A stretch of 60,406 nt of DNA from Symplocastrum torsivum CPER-KK1 (GTDB lineage Bacteria > Cyanobacteriota > Cyanobacteriia > Cyanobacteriales > Coleofasciculaceae), in the NCBI GenBank assembly GCA_019358875.1, contig JAHHIF010000044.1, forward strand, positions 1 to 60,406, given 5' to 3'. Of this stretch, positions 8,053 through 16,547 are shown in pieces. The position numbers and the translations under genes are program-made. Below the pieces are notes generated by a model. It made no database searches. It was not told the DNA's origin and was given only the letters and a program-made list of their open reading frames with translations. How positions within the stretch are numbered: position 1 is the first letter of the stretch; each line of letters starts with the position of its first letter.

Positions 8053-9798
8053 TCAACGGAGTATTTCTTCGAGATGATGCTGATTCCAAAGTGAGTAATA
8101 CAAACCCGGCTGTTGTAGAAGCTCAGCATGAGTACCTGTTTGAACAATTTGACCGGCTTCCATGACAAATATCCGGTCAGCGGTAGCCGCCGCCGAGAGT
8201 TGATGAGAGATAAAAATTACAGTTTTGCGCTGAACGCCTTGGGAGAGATTTTCCAAAATCTGAGTCGCTGTTTGATTATCAACACTCGAAAGAGCGTCAT
8301 CAAGAATCAGCACAGGTGCATCCATTAACAAGGCTCTAGCTAAAGCCGTTCTTTGTCTCTGTCCACCAGAGAGGGTAATTCCCCGTTCACCGACGATTGT
8401 CTCGTATTGTTGAGGAAAGTTGAGAATTTCTGACTGGATTTGCGCTTGTTTAGCAGCCTGTTCGACTTCCGGCTGTTCGCTTAAAGGATTACCGTAGCAG
8501 ATATTGTTTTTGATGCTGGTACTGAAGAGAAAGCTATCTTGGGGAACATAAGCGATCGCTTTGCGTAAGTCAGGCAAACGCACTTTTGTAATATCCTGTC
8601 CATCTAAAAATAGCTGATGAGGCTCAATATCCAGCAGACGGGGTAAGGCATTGGCAAGCGTAGATTTTCCTGAACCAATTGCTCCCACAATTGCTACGGT
8701 TTCACCTGCATTAATCGTGAAGGTTACCTCTTTAAGGGCTGGAGTTTTTGAACCAGGAAAAGTGTAAGTTAGGTTAACCGCCTTAAGCTGACCTTTCACA
8801 GGTTCAGGTAGACTAATCGCATCGGGAGCATCGGCAATCTGTGGCTTGACCATGAGAATTGATTCGACACGATCAACACTCACTTCACCCCGTTGATAAG
8901 CAGTAATCGTGAAACCGAGAAGCGCAGTTGGGAAAACTAAACGTTCAGCGTAGAGAACCAGCGCAATAAAGTCCCCAATACTAATTGCTCCAGACGCGAT
9001 CGAGCCAGAACCAACCCACAGCAGCGCTAGCAAGCTGACATAAGCAAGAGCTTCAATCACAGGGAACAAGATGTTCCGTGTTCTTGCTAGCTTAAGATTT
9101 GCTCCCAAAAGCTGTCCATTGAGCTGTCGAAAAGCACGGCGCTCGTTTTGCTCCTGAGCATAAATCTTAATCAGGGAGATGCCGCTCATATCTTCCTGAA
9201 TCAGTTCACTCAAGCTTGAGAGTTCTTCCTGAACCGTTAGCTGTTGGTTGCGTAGATTTTCACTAAATAGCTGGACAGTAATCAACATGAACGGATAAAC
9301 TGCGATCGCCAATACGGTTAGCCGTAAGCTAATCGACATCATCACTGGTAGTGTTAGAGCATAGGCAAACACAGTATTTGCCAGACTCAATACAGCAAAC
9401 CCCAGCAAACGCCGAATATTATCAACATCACTGGTAGCGCGGTTGATTAAATCTCCGGCTGTATTGGTAGAAAAATAGGATGGCTCCAGCGTCAGCAAGT
9501 GTTGAAAAATTTTCTGCTTCAGGTCAAATTCCACCTGACGCCCCAATCCAAACAGCAGAATCCGTGATGCCATCCGAATCACCCACATTACGCTTGAGAG
9601 AATTAGGATAAGCAACACAAATCGCCAGATGTAGTCAAAGCTGACGGCTTGACGCAACTCGTCAATACTATCCCTAATTAGTAGAGGGATATAGACTCCG
9701 ATTCCATTAACAATTAGTAGAGCAACGATGCCTAGTGTAGCTTGCTGCCAGTGAGGGCGCAGATAAGCTAGCAGTTTTTGCAGACGCGAGTTAGCCAT
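8053..9798 (-). CDS. ABC exporter, fused membrane and ATPase domains
   Basis: This is a half-size ABC exporter of 581 residues: six membrane spans in residues 15-310, then the nucleotide-binding domain. Walker A (GAIGSGKST) is at 372-380, the signature LSGGQRQR at 476-483 and Walker B (VLILDD) at 496-501, where the last D replaces the usual catalytic glutamate. The missing glutamate suggests a degenerate ATP site, as in one half of heterodimeric exporters such as MdlAB or TM287/288. No partner gene is adjacent here. The substrate cannot be assigned; lipids, peptides or drugs are all possible in this family. Confidence 0.88.
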   Translation of the reverse strand: MANSRLQKLLAYLRPHWQQATLGIVALLIVNGIGVYIPLLIRDSIDELRQAVSFDYIWRFVLLILILSSVMWVIRMASRILLFGLGRQVEFDLKQKIFQHLLTLEPSYFSTNTAGDLINRATSDVDNIRRLLGFAVLSLANTVFAYALTLPVMMSISLRLTVLAIAVYPFMLITVQLFSENLRNQQLTVQEELSSLSELIQEDMSGISLIKIYAQEQNERRAFRQLNGQLLGANLKLARTRNILFPVIEALAYVSLLALLWVGSGSIASGAISIGDFIALVLYAERLVFPTALLGFTITAYQRGEVSVDRVESILMVKPQIADAPDAISLPEPVKGQLKAVNLTYTFPGSKTPALKEVTFTINAGETVAIVGAIGSGKSTLANALPRLLDIEPHQLFLDGQDITKVRLPDLRKAIAYVPQDSFLFSTSIKNNICYGNPLSEQPEVEQAAKQAQIQSEILNFPQQYETIVGERGITLSGGQRQRTALARALLMDAPVLILDDALSSVDNQTATQILENLSQGVQRKTVIFISHQLSAAATADRIFVMEAGQIVQTGTHAELLQQPGLYYSLWNQHHLEEILR

Positions 9799-9942
9799 GT
9801 TACAAATCTAACAATTTTCGATTGTAGATGATGGCTAGTACTGGCTCCCTGCACAAAAAGTGAGATTACCTAAGTGTTGTGGTTATGTTGCTCTGGCTTC
9901 AGTAATCCGCTCAACTTGTTAGACCCCGTAGTGCTTCCCCGT

Positions 9943-9970
9943 GAAAAACCCCGAACTTATTTTCGGAAAA
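9943..9970 (-). terminator. Rho-independent terminator after tatA
   Basis: Read on the minus strand, CCGAA-loop-TTCGG is followed by GGTTTTTC. It lies about 15 bases beyond the tatA stop codon and fits as its terminator. Confidence 0.6.
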
Positions 9971-9980
9971 GTCCTAATCG

Positions 9981-10157
9981 TTATGAGCGATCTTGATCTG
10001 TATCCTCTTGCTCAGATGTCGGCTTATTGATCTCTTCCTTAAAGCCTCTGAGAGTTTTTCCCAAAGCGCTGCCCACTTCTGGAATTTTCTTAGGACCAAA
10101 AATGATCAGCGCTATGATCGCAATAATTCCGACTTCGGGCCATCCTAAACCAAACAT
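9981..10157 (-). CDS. tatA: Sec-independent translocase TatA/TatE, 58 residues
   Basis: This is a short gene. It begins MFGLGWPEVGIIAIIALIIF with one hydrophobic span, followed at residues 20-22 by the FGP hinge that marks TatA proteins. A basic amphipathic helix (KKIPEVGSALGKTLRGFKEEI) and an acidic tail complete the protein. TatA oligomers form the pore-like element that lets folded twin-arginine substrates cross the plasma or thylakoid membrane. Length matches TatA/E family members at the short end. It is downstream of the GDP-fucose genes on the same strand but a spacer of about 215 bases and its own terminator suggest a separate unit. Confidence 0.9.
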   Translation of the reverse strand: MFGLGWPEVGIIAIIALIIFGPKKIPEVGSALGKTLRGFKEEINKPTSEQEDTDQDRS

Positions 10158-10244
10158 AATAAATTTCCTATAGATTCTCCTTCACTAACTATAGACAGGA
10201 GAGGGCTACCGAGAGTGAGAAACTAACTTTGTTAACAGTTATAG

Positions 10245-10272
10245 CAGTCAGCTTTCAGCGGTCAGCTTTGGG
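10245..10272. repeat. Degenerate heptanucleotide tandem tract
   Basis: The tract CAGTCAG-CTTTCAG-CGGTCAG-CTTTGGG has 7-base periodicity and lies in the spacer between tatA and the GDP-fucose synthase gene. A near-identical tract occurs at 14904-14931. Confidence 0.6.
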
Positions 10273-10372
10273 TCAAATCAGCTCTAGCTATGTTCCTTGG
10301 CTCCCGTTAATTCCTAACAGTCGTGGCTACTGCTATAACTGTCAAGGGTCTCAACAGTGAACAAAACAGAAA

Positions 10373-11329
10373 CTAGGCAGCGTTTTGGCGATACCAGTCA
10401 ATGGTATTTTTTAGCCCTTGTCGAAAGTCCACCTGTGCCGTAAACCCAAAGGTCTGCTTTGCCCGTTCGGTATCTAAACAGCGACGGGGTTGTCCGTTGG
10501 GCTTATCGGTTTCCCAGACAATTTCGCCATCATATTCCATCAATTCACACAGTAAGGTGATCAGGTCACGAATAGAGATTTCATAACCCGTGCCTAAATT
10601 TACTGGCTCTGGGTCATTGTAATCAGCCGTCCCCATGACAATCCCCCGTGCGGCATCCGTTGAGTAGAGAAATTCACGAGTTGGGCTACCGTCTCCCCAC
10701 ACGGGTAATTTCTTTTCTCCTATGAGCTGAGCTTCGTGTATCTTACGAATCAATGCCGGGATGACGTGAGAACTCTTGGGGTCGAAGTTGTCTTCTGGCC
10801 CATACAAGTTCACAGGTAGCAAGTAGATACCATTAAACCCATATTGCTGCCGATAGGATTGGAGTTGAACGAGTAGGGCTTTCTTTGCTACTCCGTATGC
10901 CGCGTTGGTTTCCTCTGGGTAGCCATTCCAGAGGTCATCTTCTTTAAATGGAACTGGCGTGAACTTGGGATAGGCACAGATCGTGCCGATACACACAAAC
11001 TTTTCCACACCCGCTTGATAAGCAGCATGAATTAGCTGTGTTCCCATCATCAGATTGTCGTAGAACAGTTCAGCGGGTTTTTCTTGATTTAGCCCTATAC
11101 CTCCAACGTGCGCGGCTAAGTGAATGACAACATCCTGCTGTTCAACAGCTTGTTGGCACTTTTCTAGGGAACGGAGGTCATAGTCATGCGATCGCGGTAC
11201 GCTAATCTTGTCTGGCTTAGCACCTGCCTGACACAGTTGCGCCACTACTTGACGCCCTAGAAATCCTGCCCCACCTGTGACAAGAATTCTTTTATTACTC
11301 AAATCTAAACTTGCCATTGCTGTTGCCAT
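10373..11329 (-). CDS. fcl: GDP-L-fucose synthase
   Basis: This short-chain dehydrogenase/reductase epimerises and reduces GDP-4-keto-6-deoxymannose to GDP-L-fucose using NADPH. The Rossmann motif GGAGFLG is at residues 19-25 and the catalytic Tyr/Lys pair appears in AAYGVAKK around residue 145. The segment HVGGIGLN is typical of WcaG/Fcl. Length of 318 residues is normal. Two ATGs 12 bases apart are possible starts. It directly follows gmd, the previous pathway step, so the pair supplies GDP-fucose for surface polysaccharide made with the upstream glycosyltransferase genes. Confidence 0.94.
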   Translation of the reverse strand: MATAMASLDLSNKRILVTGGAGFLGRQVVAQLCQAGAKPDKISVPRSHDYDLRSLEKCQQAVEQQDVVIHLAAHVGGIGLNQEKPAELFYDNLMMGTQLIHAAYQAGVEKFVCIGTICAYPKFTPVPFKEDDLWNGYPEETNAAYGVAKKALLVQLQSYRQQYGFNGIYLLPVNLYGPEDNFDPKSSHVIPALIRKIHEAQLIGEKKLPVWGDGSPTREFLYSTDAARGIVMGTADYNDPEPVNLGTGYEISIRDLITLLCELMEYDGEIVWETDKPNGQPRRCLDTERAKQTFGFTAQVDFRQGLKNTIDWYRQNAA

Positions 11330-11425
11330 CCTTGCCTAGCACTGCTGAATTTTTCTCTTCAATCAGTCGCGATTCGATAGTGTTACTTTTTGCGAACGGA
11401 CTTGCTGCAAGCCCCCTCACGTACT

Positions 11426-12505
11426 TTAATCAACCATACTGCCCACACTCTGACGAATATAAGCGTTATCACTCATTAGCTGTGAAGCTTCGCCATTGAG
11501 CCAAGGCAAACCCAGCGCTCGCAAGTCCGCTTCCACCATTAAGGCGACTAATTGCTCAAATGTTATGGAAGGTTCCCAACCAAGCTTCTGACGTGCCTTG
11601 GTCGGGTCACCAATTAGTAAATCCACTTCAGCGGGACGGAGATAGCGTTTGTCAAATTCCACATAGTCGTGCCAATCCAGATTGACGCAGTTAAAGGAAA
11701 TATCTAGGAATTCCTGAATCGAATGCGTTTCGCCTGTAGCGACAACGTAATCATCCGGCTCATCTTGCTGTAGCATCAGCCACATTGCCTTGACGTAGTC
11801 TTTGGCGTAGCCCCAGTCTCGCTTTGAGTCGAGATTGCCTAGGTAAAGTTTTTTCTGCTGACCTGCTACAATTCGGGCGATCGCTCTCGTGATTTTCCGC
11901 GTAACAAAGGTTTCCCCCCGACGTGGCGATTCGTGGTTAAACAGTATCCCATTAGAAGCAAACATCCCATAGGACTCACGATAATTCACGGTTTGCCAGT
12001 GAGCATAAACCTTGGCACAAGCGTAGGGACTCCTTGGATAAAACGGAGTGGTTTCCTTTTGTGGTACATCCTGGACTTTCCCAAACATCTCAGAAGAACC
12101 CGCCTGATAGAAACGCACATTAATGCCAGTGCGCTGGCGATAGTCTCGAATCGCTTCCAACAGGCGTAGCGTTCCCATTCCCACAGAATCAACAGTATAT
12201 TCTGGTGAGTCAAAACTCACACGCACATGGGATTGAGCGCCGAGGTTGTAAATCTCTACTGGCTTAACTTCCTCTAAAATCCGGCGCAGGGTAACACCAT
12301 CGGTCAAGTCACCGTAGTGGAGAAATAACCGTGCATTTTCATTGTGAGGGTCTACATAGATGTGATCGATTCGGTCGGTGTTAAACGTGGAAGTCCGCCG
12401 AATGATTCCGTGAACCTCATAATCTTTCTCCAGCAACAACTCACTCAAATAGGAACCGTCTTGTCCTGTGATGCCGGTGATCAGCGCTTTCTTTCGTTGC
12501 GTCAT
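11426..12505 (-). CDS. gmd: GDP-mannose 4,6-dehydratase
   Basis: This enzyme converts GDP-D-mannose to GDP-4-keto-6-deoxy-D-mannose, the first step toward GDP-fucose or GDP-rhamnose. The nucleotide-binding motif GITGQDGSYL occupies residues 11-20, the catalytic SPYACAKVYAHW holds the YxxxK pair, and the sugar-nucleotide segment SPRRGETFVTRKI is characteristic of GMD. The 359-residue length is usual. The next gene downstream is the fucose synthase, 96 bases away. The upstream spacer of about 375 bases probably holds the promoter. Confidence 0.95.
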   Translation of the reverse strand: MTQRKKALITGITGQDGSYLSELLLEKDYEVHGIIRRTSTFNTDRIDHIYVDPHNENARLFLHYGDLTDGVTLRRILEEVKPVEIYNLGAQSHVRVSFDSPEYTVDSVGMGTLRLLEAIRDYRQRTGINVRFYQAGSSEMFGKVQDVPQKETTPFYPRSPYACAKVYAHWQTVNYRESYGMFASNGILFNHESPRRGETFVTRKITRAIARIVAGQQKKLYLGNLDSKRDWGYAKDYVKAMWLMLQQDEPDDYVVATGETHSIQEFLDISFNCVNLDWHDYVEFDKRYLRPAEVDLLIGDPTKARQKLGWEPSITFEQLVALMVEADLRALGLPWLNGEASQLMSDNAYIRQSVGSMVD

Positions 12506-12882
12506 CTAAAAATCTTCCTGTGACAAATGTGGGCACCCACGACAACTGCTTGCTTTGTTGAATCGATACTCCAACTAGAGTAGTGGGGAGCTAAATCAAT
12601 TAACTTTAAATTTACTTAAAATTCTCCCATTGCGAAGTGTGCAATAGCATAACTTATGCCGTTGGTTTTAGCGAACTCTACGGAACACCAAGAATAAGGG
12701 ATAAATGGATAGGTGGGTCTACATTTAAACATTTAGACAAACTAATGAGGAGATAATTGGCAGGGAAGCGGCAGATCAAGCAAGTTCCTGCAACACATTC
12801 TCCCGTCATCCTATCCCCGATCTTCCCAACAAGCAAAGCTATCCGCCATTTATAGAATGCCTGAACATTCCTGGTATCTCCC
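12506..12882. other. Spacer between the sugar transferase gene and gmd
   Basis: No supported gene was found. A 77-residue open frame in this stretch overlaps the end of the sugar transferase gene and has no recognisable motifs. The region likely contains the gmd promoter. Confidence 0.35.
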
Positions 12883-13614
12883 TCAGTACGCGCCATTATT
12901 TTTGGGAGCAATGATTACACCAAGAGTTCTCACTATCACCCATAAATCCAACCAAAAACTCCGGAAGTTAACATAGTAAACGTCAATCTGAACCCGACGC
13001 TCATAAGGAATGTCATTACGCCCTGAAACTTGCCATAAGCCAGTAAGACCTGGTCGAATTTTCAGAACTTTGTCCATATGACAACCGTACTTTGGTAGTT
13101 CCTCTGGTACTAACGGTCGAGGACCAACAACACTCATATCTCCTTTCAAAACATTCCAAAATTGAGGAAACTCATCTAGGCTAGTAATCCGTAGAAATTT
13201 TCCAATGGCAGTAATCCGAGGGTCTTGCTTGAGCTTGAAATTATCCTCAAACTCATTACGCAAGTGCGGGGATGTTGCCATAATATCGTCTAATATCTCA
13301 TCGGCATTTTCTACCATTGTTCTGAATTTTATACAACCAAAAGCCTTGTAATCTTTCCCGACACGTTCTTGGACATAGAAAATTGGTCCAGGTGAACTGA
13401 GCGCAATCAACAGGGCAAGTATCAGGTAAATCGGCAAAAACAAAATCAGAACCAACAGCGCAAATATGACATCAAACAGCCGCTTGGCGAGATCTCCGTC
13501 TAAGCGATGTTGAGATAGACCTCGCTGTCTGTTTCGCGCCGCGAGTGGCTGAAATCCTCGCTTCACGAACGTTCTCAACATCTTGACGGAGATAAGTTGG
13601 CTTTCGGCAGTCAT
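12883..13614 (-). CDS. Undecaprenyl-phosphate sugar-phosphate transferase (WcaJ/WbaP-type)
   Basis: This is a bacterial sugar transferase that adds the first sugar phosphate to undecaprenyl phosphate to start an exopolysaccharide repeat unit. It keeps the compact catalytic unit: one hydrophobic re-entrant segment after KRLFDVIFALL, then PGPIFYVQERVG, KFRTM and the conserved SLDEFPQFWNVLKGDMSVVGPRP segment, followed by KIRPGLTGLWQVSGR. At 243 residues it lacks the long membrane N terminus of WcaJ and is the short form. Upstream is a glycosyltransferase gene and downstream are gmd and fcl, forming a polysaccharide cluster on one strand. Confidence 0.93.
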   Translation of the reverse strand: MTAESQLISVKMLRTFVKRGFQPLAARNRQRGLSQHRLDGDLAKRLFDVIFALLVLILFLPIYLILALLIALSSPGPIFYVQERVGKDYKAFGCIKFRTMVENADEILDDIMATSPHLRNEFEDNFKLKQDPRITAIGKFLRITSLDEFPQFWNVLKGDMSVVGPRPLVPEELPKYGCHMDKVLKIRPGLTGLWQVSGRNDIPYERRVQIDVYYVNFRSFWLDLWVIVRTLGVIIAPKNNGAY

Positions 13615-13708
13615 CTTACTCCTTCACTTCACACCACACCGTCATGATCATAAAGCCAGAAGACGCTTGCTAAGGTGTTCTTCGCTCTGGAAACACGAAT
13701 TTGTTAGT

Positions 13709-14851
13709 TCAAAGTCGAGATTGAAAGTCCTCTTGACACTGCTCCAGAAAACTCAAATAGCGATCGCCAAAAACGTTTGGGGCAAATTCAGCAGCGTTTA
13801 ATCGGCTCATTTCGGGACTAAACACTCCTTTTGACTCCTCAAAGGTTTTTACGGCTTCGATTAACGCTGCTGCACTCTGAGTTAGAAAAAATAGACCCGT
13901 TGCACGGTCTGAATGTTGCCGAATATCCCGCACCGTTTCCAGCGCACCACCAGCGCCATAAGCAATAACTGGCGTTCCACAGGCTTGAGCTTCCACAAGA
14001 GCAATGCCAAAATCTTCAATTGCAGCGTACACAAAAGCTTTGGCTTTAGCTAAATACTGCTCAACCACCGAGTCTGGCTGAAATCCCAGCACTTTTACAT
14101 TTGGTCGTGCCAGATTACGAATTGTCTCCAACTCTGGTCCATCCCCAATCACAACGAGTGGGCGTTCTAGTTGATTGAAGGCTTCGACAATCAACGAAAC
14201 TTTCTTATAACTGACTAGCCGGGAAACCGTGAGATAAAAATCTTCTTTTTGAGCCTGAAAGGGAAAGCGTTCAATATTGACTGGCGGGTAAATGACTTCA
14301 GCTTGACGGCGGTAGCAGCGCCAGATGCGACGTGCGGTATGGTGGGAGTTAGCAATAAAGTAATCCACTCGGTTGGCTGAAAGCACATCCCACTGACGTA
14401 GCCGATGCAGCAGATACCGCGTGAGAAAGCCTTGAACACCACGGCCTAGGCGACTACTACGGAGATAATCAAATGTCAAATCCCAGGCGTAGCGCATGGG
14501 GGTGTGGCAGTAGCAGATATGGGGCTGTTGCGGTGTGGTTAGGATTCCTTTAGCGACAGCGTGGGAAGAAGAGAGGATGACATCATACTCGCGTAAGTCC
14601 AGCTGTTCAATTGCTAGAGGGAGTAGTGGGAGATATTTTTGGACACCATTATAGGCATTGGGTAAGTGTTGCAAAAATGTGGTGCCAATCGAACGCCCAA
14701 ACAGATAACTCTGGGGGTTAGTAGATTCAAAATCAATCAAGGCATAAAGATCGGCATCAACATGCTTTAAGATTTCTTGAACTACTAGTTCTGACCCGCC
14801 AGTTGCTTTGGGTGTCAACCATTCATGAACTAGGGCATACTTCAAGGACAT
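13709..14851 (-). CDS. Glycosyltransferase family 4-like
   Basis: This is a GT-B fold glycosyltransferase of 380 residues. It begins with a WLTPKATGGSELVVQEI segment containing the glycine-rich nucleotide-sugar loop. The C-terminal half has the donor-binding features: SRLVSYKKVSLIVEAF, VIGDGPELETI, and an E-x7-E motif in EDFGIALVEAQACGTPVIAYGAGG. Donor and acceptor are not readable; the position before a sugar transferase and the GDP-fucose pathway suggests a mannosyl- or similar transferase in exopolysaccharide assembly. It is separated from the next gene by about 95 bases. Confidence 0.9.
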   Translation of the reverse strand: MSLKYALVHEWLTPKATGGSELVVQEILKHVDADLYALIDFESTNPQSYLFGRSIGTTFLQHLPNAYNGVQKYLPLLPLAIEQLDLREYDVILSSSHAVAKGILTTPQQPHICYCHTPMRYAWDLTFDYLRSSRLGRGVQGFLTRYLLHRLRQWDVLSANRVDYFIANSHHTARRIWRCYRRQAEVIYPPVNIERFPFQAQKEDFYLTVSRLVSYKKVSLIVEAFNQLERPLVVIGDGPELETIRNLARPNVKVLGFQPDSVVEQYLAKAKAFVYAAIEDFGIALVEAQACGTPVIAYGAGGALETVRDIRQHSDRATGLFFLTQSAAALIEAVKTFEESKGVFSPEMSRLNAAEFAPNVFGDRYLSFLEQCQEDFQSRL

Positions 14852-14903
14852 TTACCCATAATGCTTGTCAGACTAAGAGCTTACCGCAAGCTGAGGCAGG
14901 TGG

Positions 14904-14931
14904 CTCTCAGCTTTTAGCGGTCAGCTTTCGG
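14904..14931. repeat. Degenerate heptanucleotide tandem tract
   Basis: CTCTCAG-CTTTTAG-CGGTCAG-CTTTCGG shows 7-base periodicity. It lies just upstream of the glycosyltransferase gene and matches the tract at 10245-10272 in type. Confidence 0.6.
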
Positions 14932-15018
14932 TTTTGAAAATAAAACTCAAGGCTCTAAGTACCAAGCCTTTACTCTCCTAAAGCTGAGAGCTAAAACAAA
15001 AACTTTCGTCGCGAAGGT

Positions 15019-15459
15019 CTAGCTACCGGAGCAGTAGGTGTTAAAGTCCGCGACAATCTGTTTTTCCAAGGTCGTGGCTTGTTGCACACCAAGCCGAGCC
15101 GCTTCAGCTGCTGAACGGTCATTCTTTTGTGAAGCGGCGATGAAGTTGCGCGTCGCTTTGCTGGTATCGCGATAGACATTAATAAAACCAGCTTGATAGT
15201 CTTGGAGTTTTTCGTCCTTAACATTGATGGCTTCCATAGCACGAGAAGCTTTTTCCATCGCATCAGCGGCTTGCATGACAGATTTAGGGTCATTCGCCTT
15301 TTCACCCTTGGTGACAGATTTCGCTTCACTAACAGCCCTGTTGGCAACCTCCATAATCTTTTTACACTCAGAGACTTTGCTCTGGGTGCAGCTAACAGTC
15401 CACAAGCTGATGGCGGTAGTTAAAGAAAAAAGGACGAAGTACCGCTTCGGAAAATGCAT
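15019..15459 (-). CDS. Small lipoprotein, function unknown
   Basis: The protein begins with a signal peptide ending in WTVSC (lipobox-like, Cys about residue 24), so it is probably a lipoprotein of about 146 residues. The mature part is helical and charged, with conserved-looking Ala/Lys-rich segments (ANRAVSEAKSVTKGEKAND) and a final cysteine near the C terminus. No domain is recognised. The ATG at 15459 has GGAGAGC about 7 bases upstream; an open frame continues 33 codons further upstream but has no signal-peptide character there. Neighbours are a coiled-coil gene on the same strand and the polysaccharide cluster. Confidence 0.7.
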   Translation of the reverse strand: MHFPKRYFVLFSLTTAISLWTVSCTQSKVSECKKIMEVANRAVSEAKSVTKGEKANDPKSVMQAADAMEKASRAMEAINVKDEKLQDYQAGFINVYRDTSKATRNFIAASQKNDRSAAEAARLGVQQATTLEKQIVADFNTYCSGS

Positions 15460-15526
15460 TAATGCTCTCCTAATGAATTTTGGGCACTCTCGTTGTCCTA
15501 GCATATTTTCTCTGTGCTTGAAAGCT

Positions 15527-15811
15527 TTACTTTTCTGTTGCTTCGAGTGCAGCAGCAATGCGTTGCAAAGTTTCTGTTAGTTGACCCAGTTGCTGGAGAG
15601 AATCATGTTGAGTTTCTGCAAGCGTTTGCACCGCGTCACTTAAAGCAAAGAGCTGATAGCCCTGTTGTTGAACTTGGTGCCCTTGGTGCTGCACCTGAAT
15701 CGCAAGGGCATCCACACGGTCAGCCAAACGATCAATCGTCTCAGTAGTTGCCAGGACTGCCTCTCCAATTTGTTCAACAATTGACTCCAAGCGATTGATT
15801 CGGGTTTCCAC
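15527..15811 (-). CDS. Coiled-coil protein of 94 residues, GTG start
   Basis: The sequence is a near-continuous heptad pattern (TRINRLESIVEQIGEAVL and later repeats) with many Gln and Leu residues, so a long coiled coil is likely and no catalytic domain is present. The GTG at 15811 is chosen because AAGGAGG lies 8 bases upstream; the open frame continues 32 codons further upstream without a ribosome-binding site. Function is unknown. Confidence 0.6.
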   Translation of the reverse strand: METRINRLESIVEQIGEAVLATTETIDRLADRVDALAIQVQHQGHQVQQQGYQLFALSDAVQTLAETQHDSLQQLGQLTETLQRIAAALEATEK

Positions 15812-15814
15812 GCC

Positions 15815-15828
15815 AAGTTCCTCCTTGT
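15815..15828 (-). promoter_or_regulatory. Ribosome-binding site that decides the coiled-coil gene start
   Basis: On the minus strand AAGGAGG precedes the GTG at 15811 by 8 bases, a near-perfect match to the anti-Shine-Dalgarno sequence. Confidence 0.7.
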
Positions 15829-16019
15829 TTGTAGGAGTTGAATTGCTTTGAGCCTCTCCTGTCTGAGCGTGTCTATTCACCGGCAATTTTTTCTGATCCA
15901 AAAGCAAAATAACTCAACAATCGCTTCTTGTGTGAAAAGTGGCATATTGCCATGTCTATGAGAGAAAAGTCAACGGTACAACGTGAGCCGAAACGGTATC
16001 CATCTTGTCCCGAATGACT

Positions 16020-16262
16020 TTATTGATGACACCGTTGATGCCAATGCCAAGCATTGCTGATAATTTTACTGAGGTCTGAGTATTGAGGATACCAGCCAAG
16101 GATTTTTTGTGCCTTGTCGCAACTGCCAACCCAAAGCGGGGGGTCTCCGGGGCGGCGATCGCATTCTACGATGTTGATGTCCCGATTGGTGACTTGCCGT
16201 GCAGTTTCGATCACTTGCCGAACGGAGAAGCCGTTGCCATTGCCTAAGTTAAACAATATAGC
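16020..16262 (-). pseudogene. C-terminal remnant of UDP-glucose 4-epimerase (GalE)
   Basis: About 80 codons encode the end of a GalE-type epimerase: FNLGNGNGFSVRQVIETA, RRPGDPPLWVGSCDKAQKILGW and the final WHWHQ. The other 250 residues, including the Rossmann motif and YxxxK, are absent. Homology begins abruptly at about 16262, where the frame runs into unrelated sequence and a stop. There is no credible start, so this is a truncated remnant, possibly once part of the nearby polysaccharide cluster. Confidence 0.8.
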
Positions 16263-16499
16263 CTGCCTAGAAAAACTTCATAATCAAGCACAGTCACAGG
16301 AACAGGAAGTAACAAGACATGAAGCAATTGACTAGCCTGACGCACCCACGCTGATTTTATAGACAATTATTGCTCCAATGGCGAGTATAATGCCCGTGTA
16401 ATAGCGATTCAAATCCTAGTTTAGGGAGATCAGGCGTCACCGAAACGACGGTACTACCAGCTACTAATTGTTAGTTGTTATTTTGAGTGGTCAGACTGA

Positions 16500-16534
16500 C
16501 AATTAACAACCAACGACCACCAACTCACCACTCA
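16500..16534. repeat. Degenerate heptanucleotide tandem tract
   Basis: Five successive 7-base units (CAATTAA, CAACCAA, CGACCAC, CAACTCA, CCACTCA) end 13 bases before the YdcF-like gene start. Confidence 0.6.
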
Positions 16535-16547
16535 CTGGTTCTTAACG

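Noticed and set aside
12678..12911. 77-codon frame between gmd and the sugar transferase gene
   Set aside because: Overlaps the end of the real gene in another frame and has no motifs.
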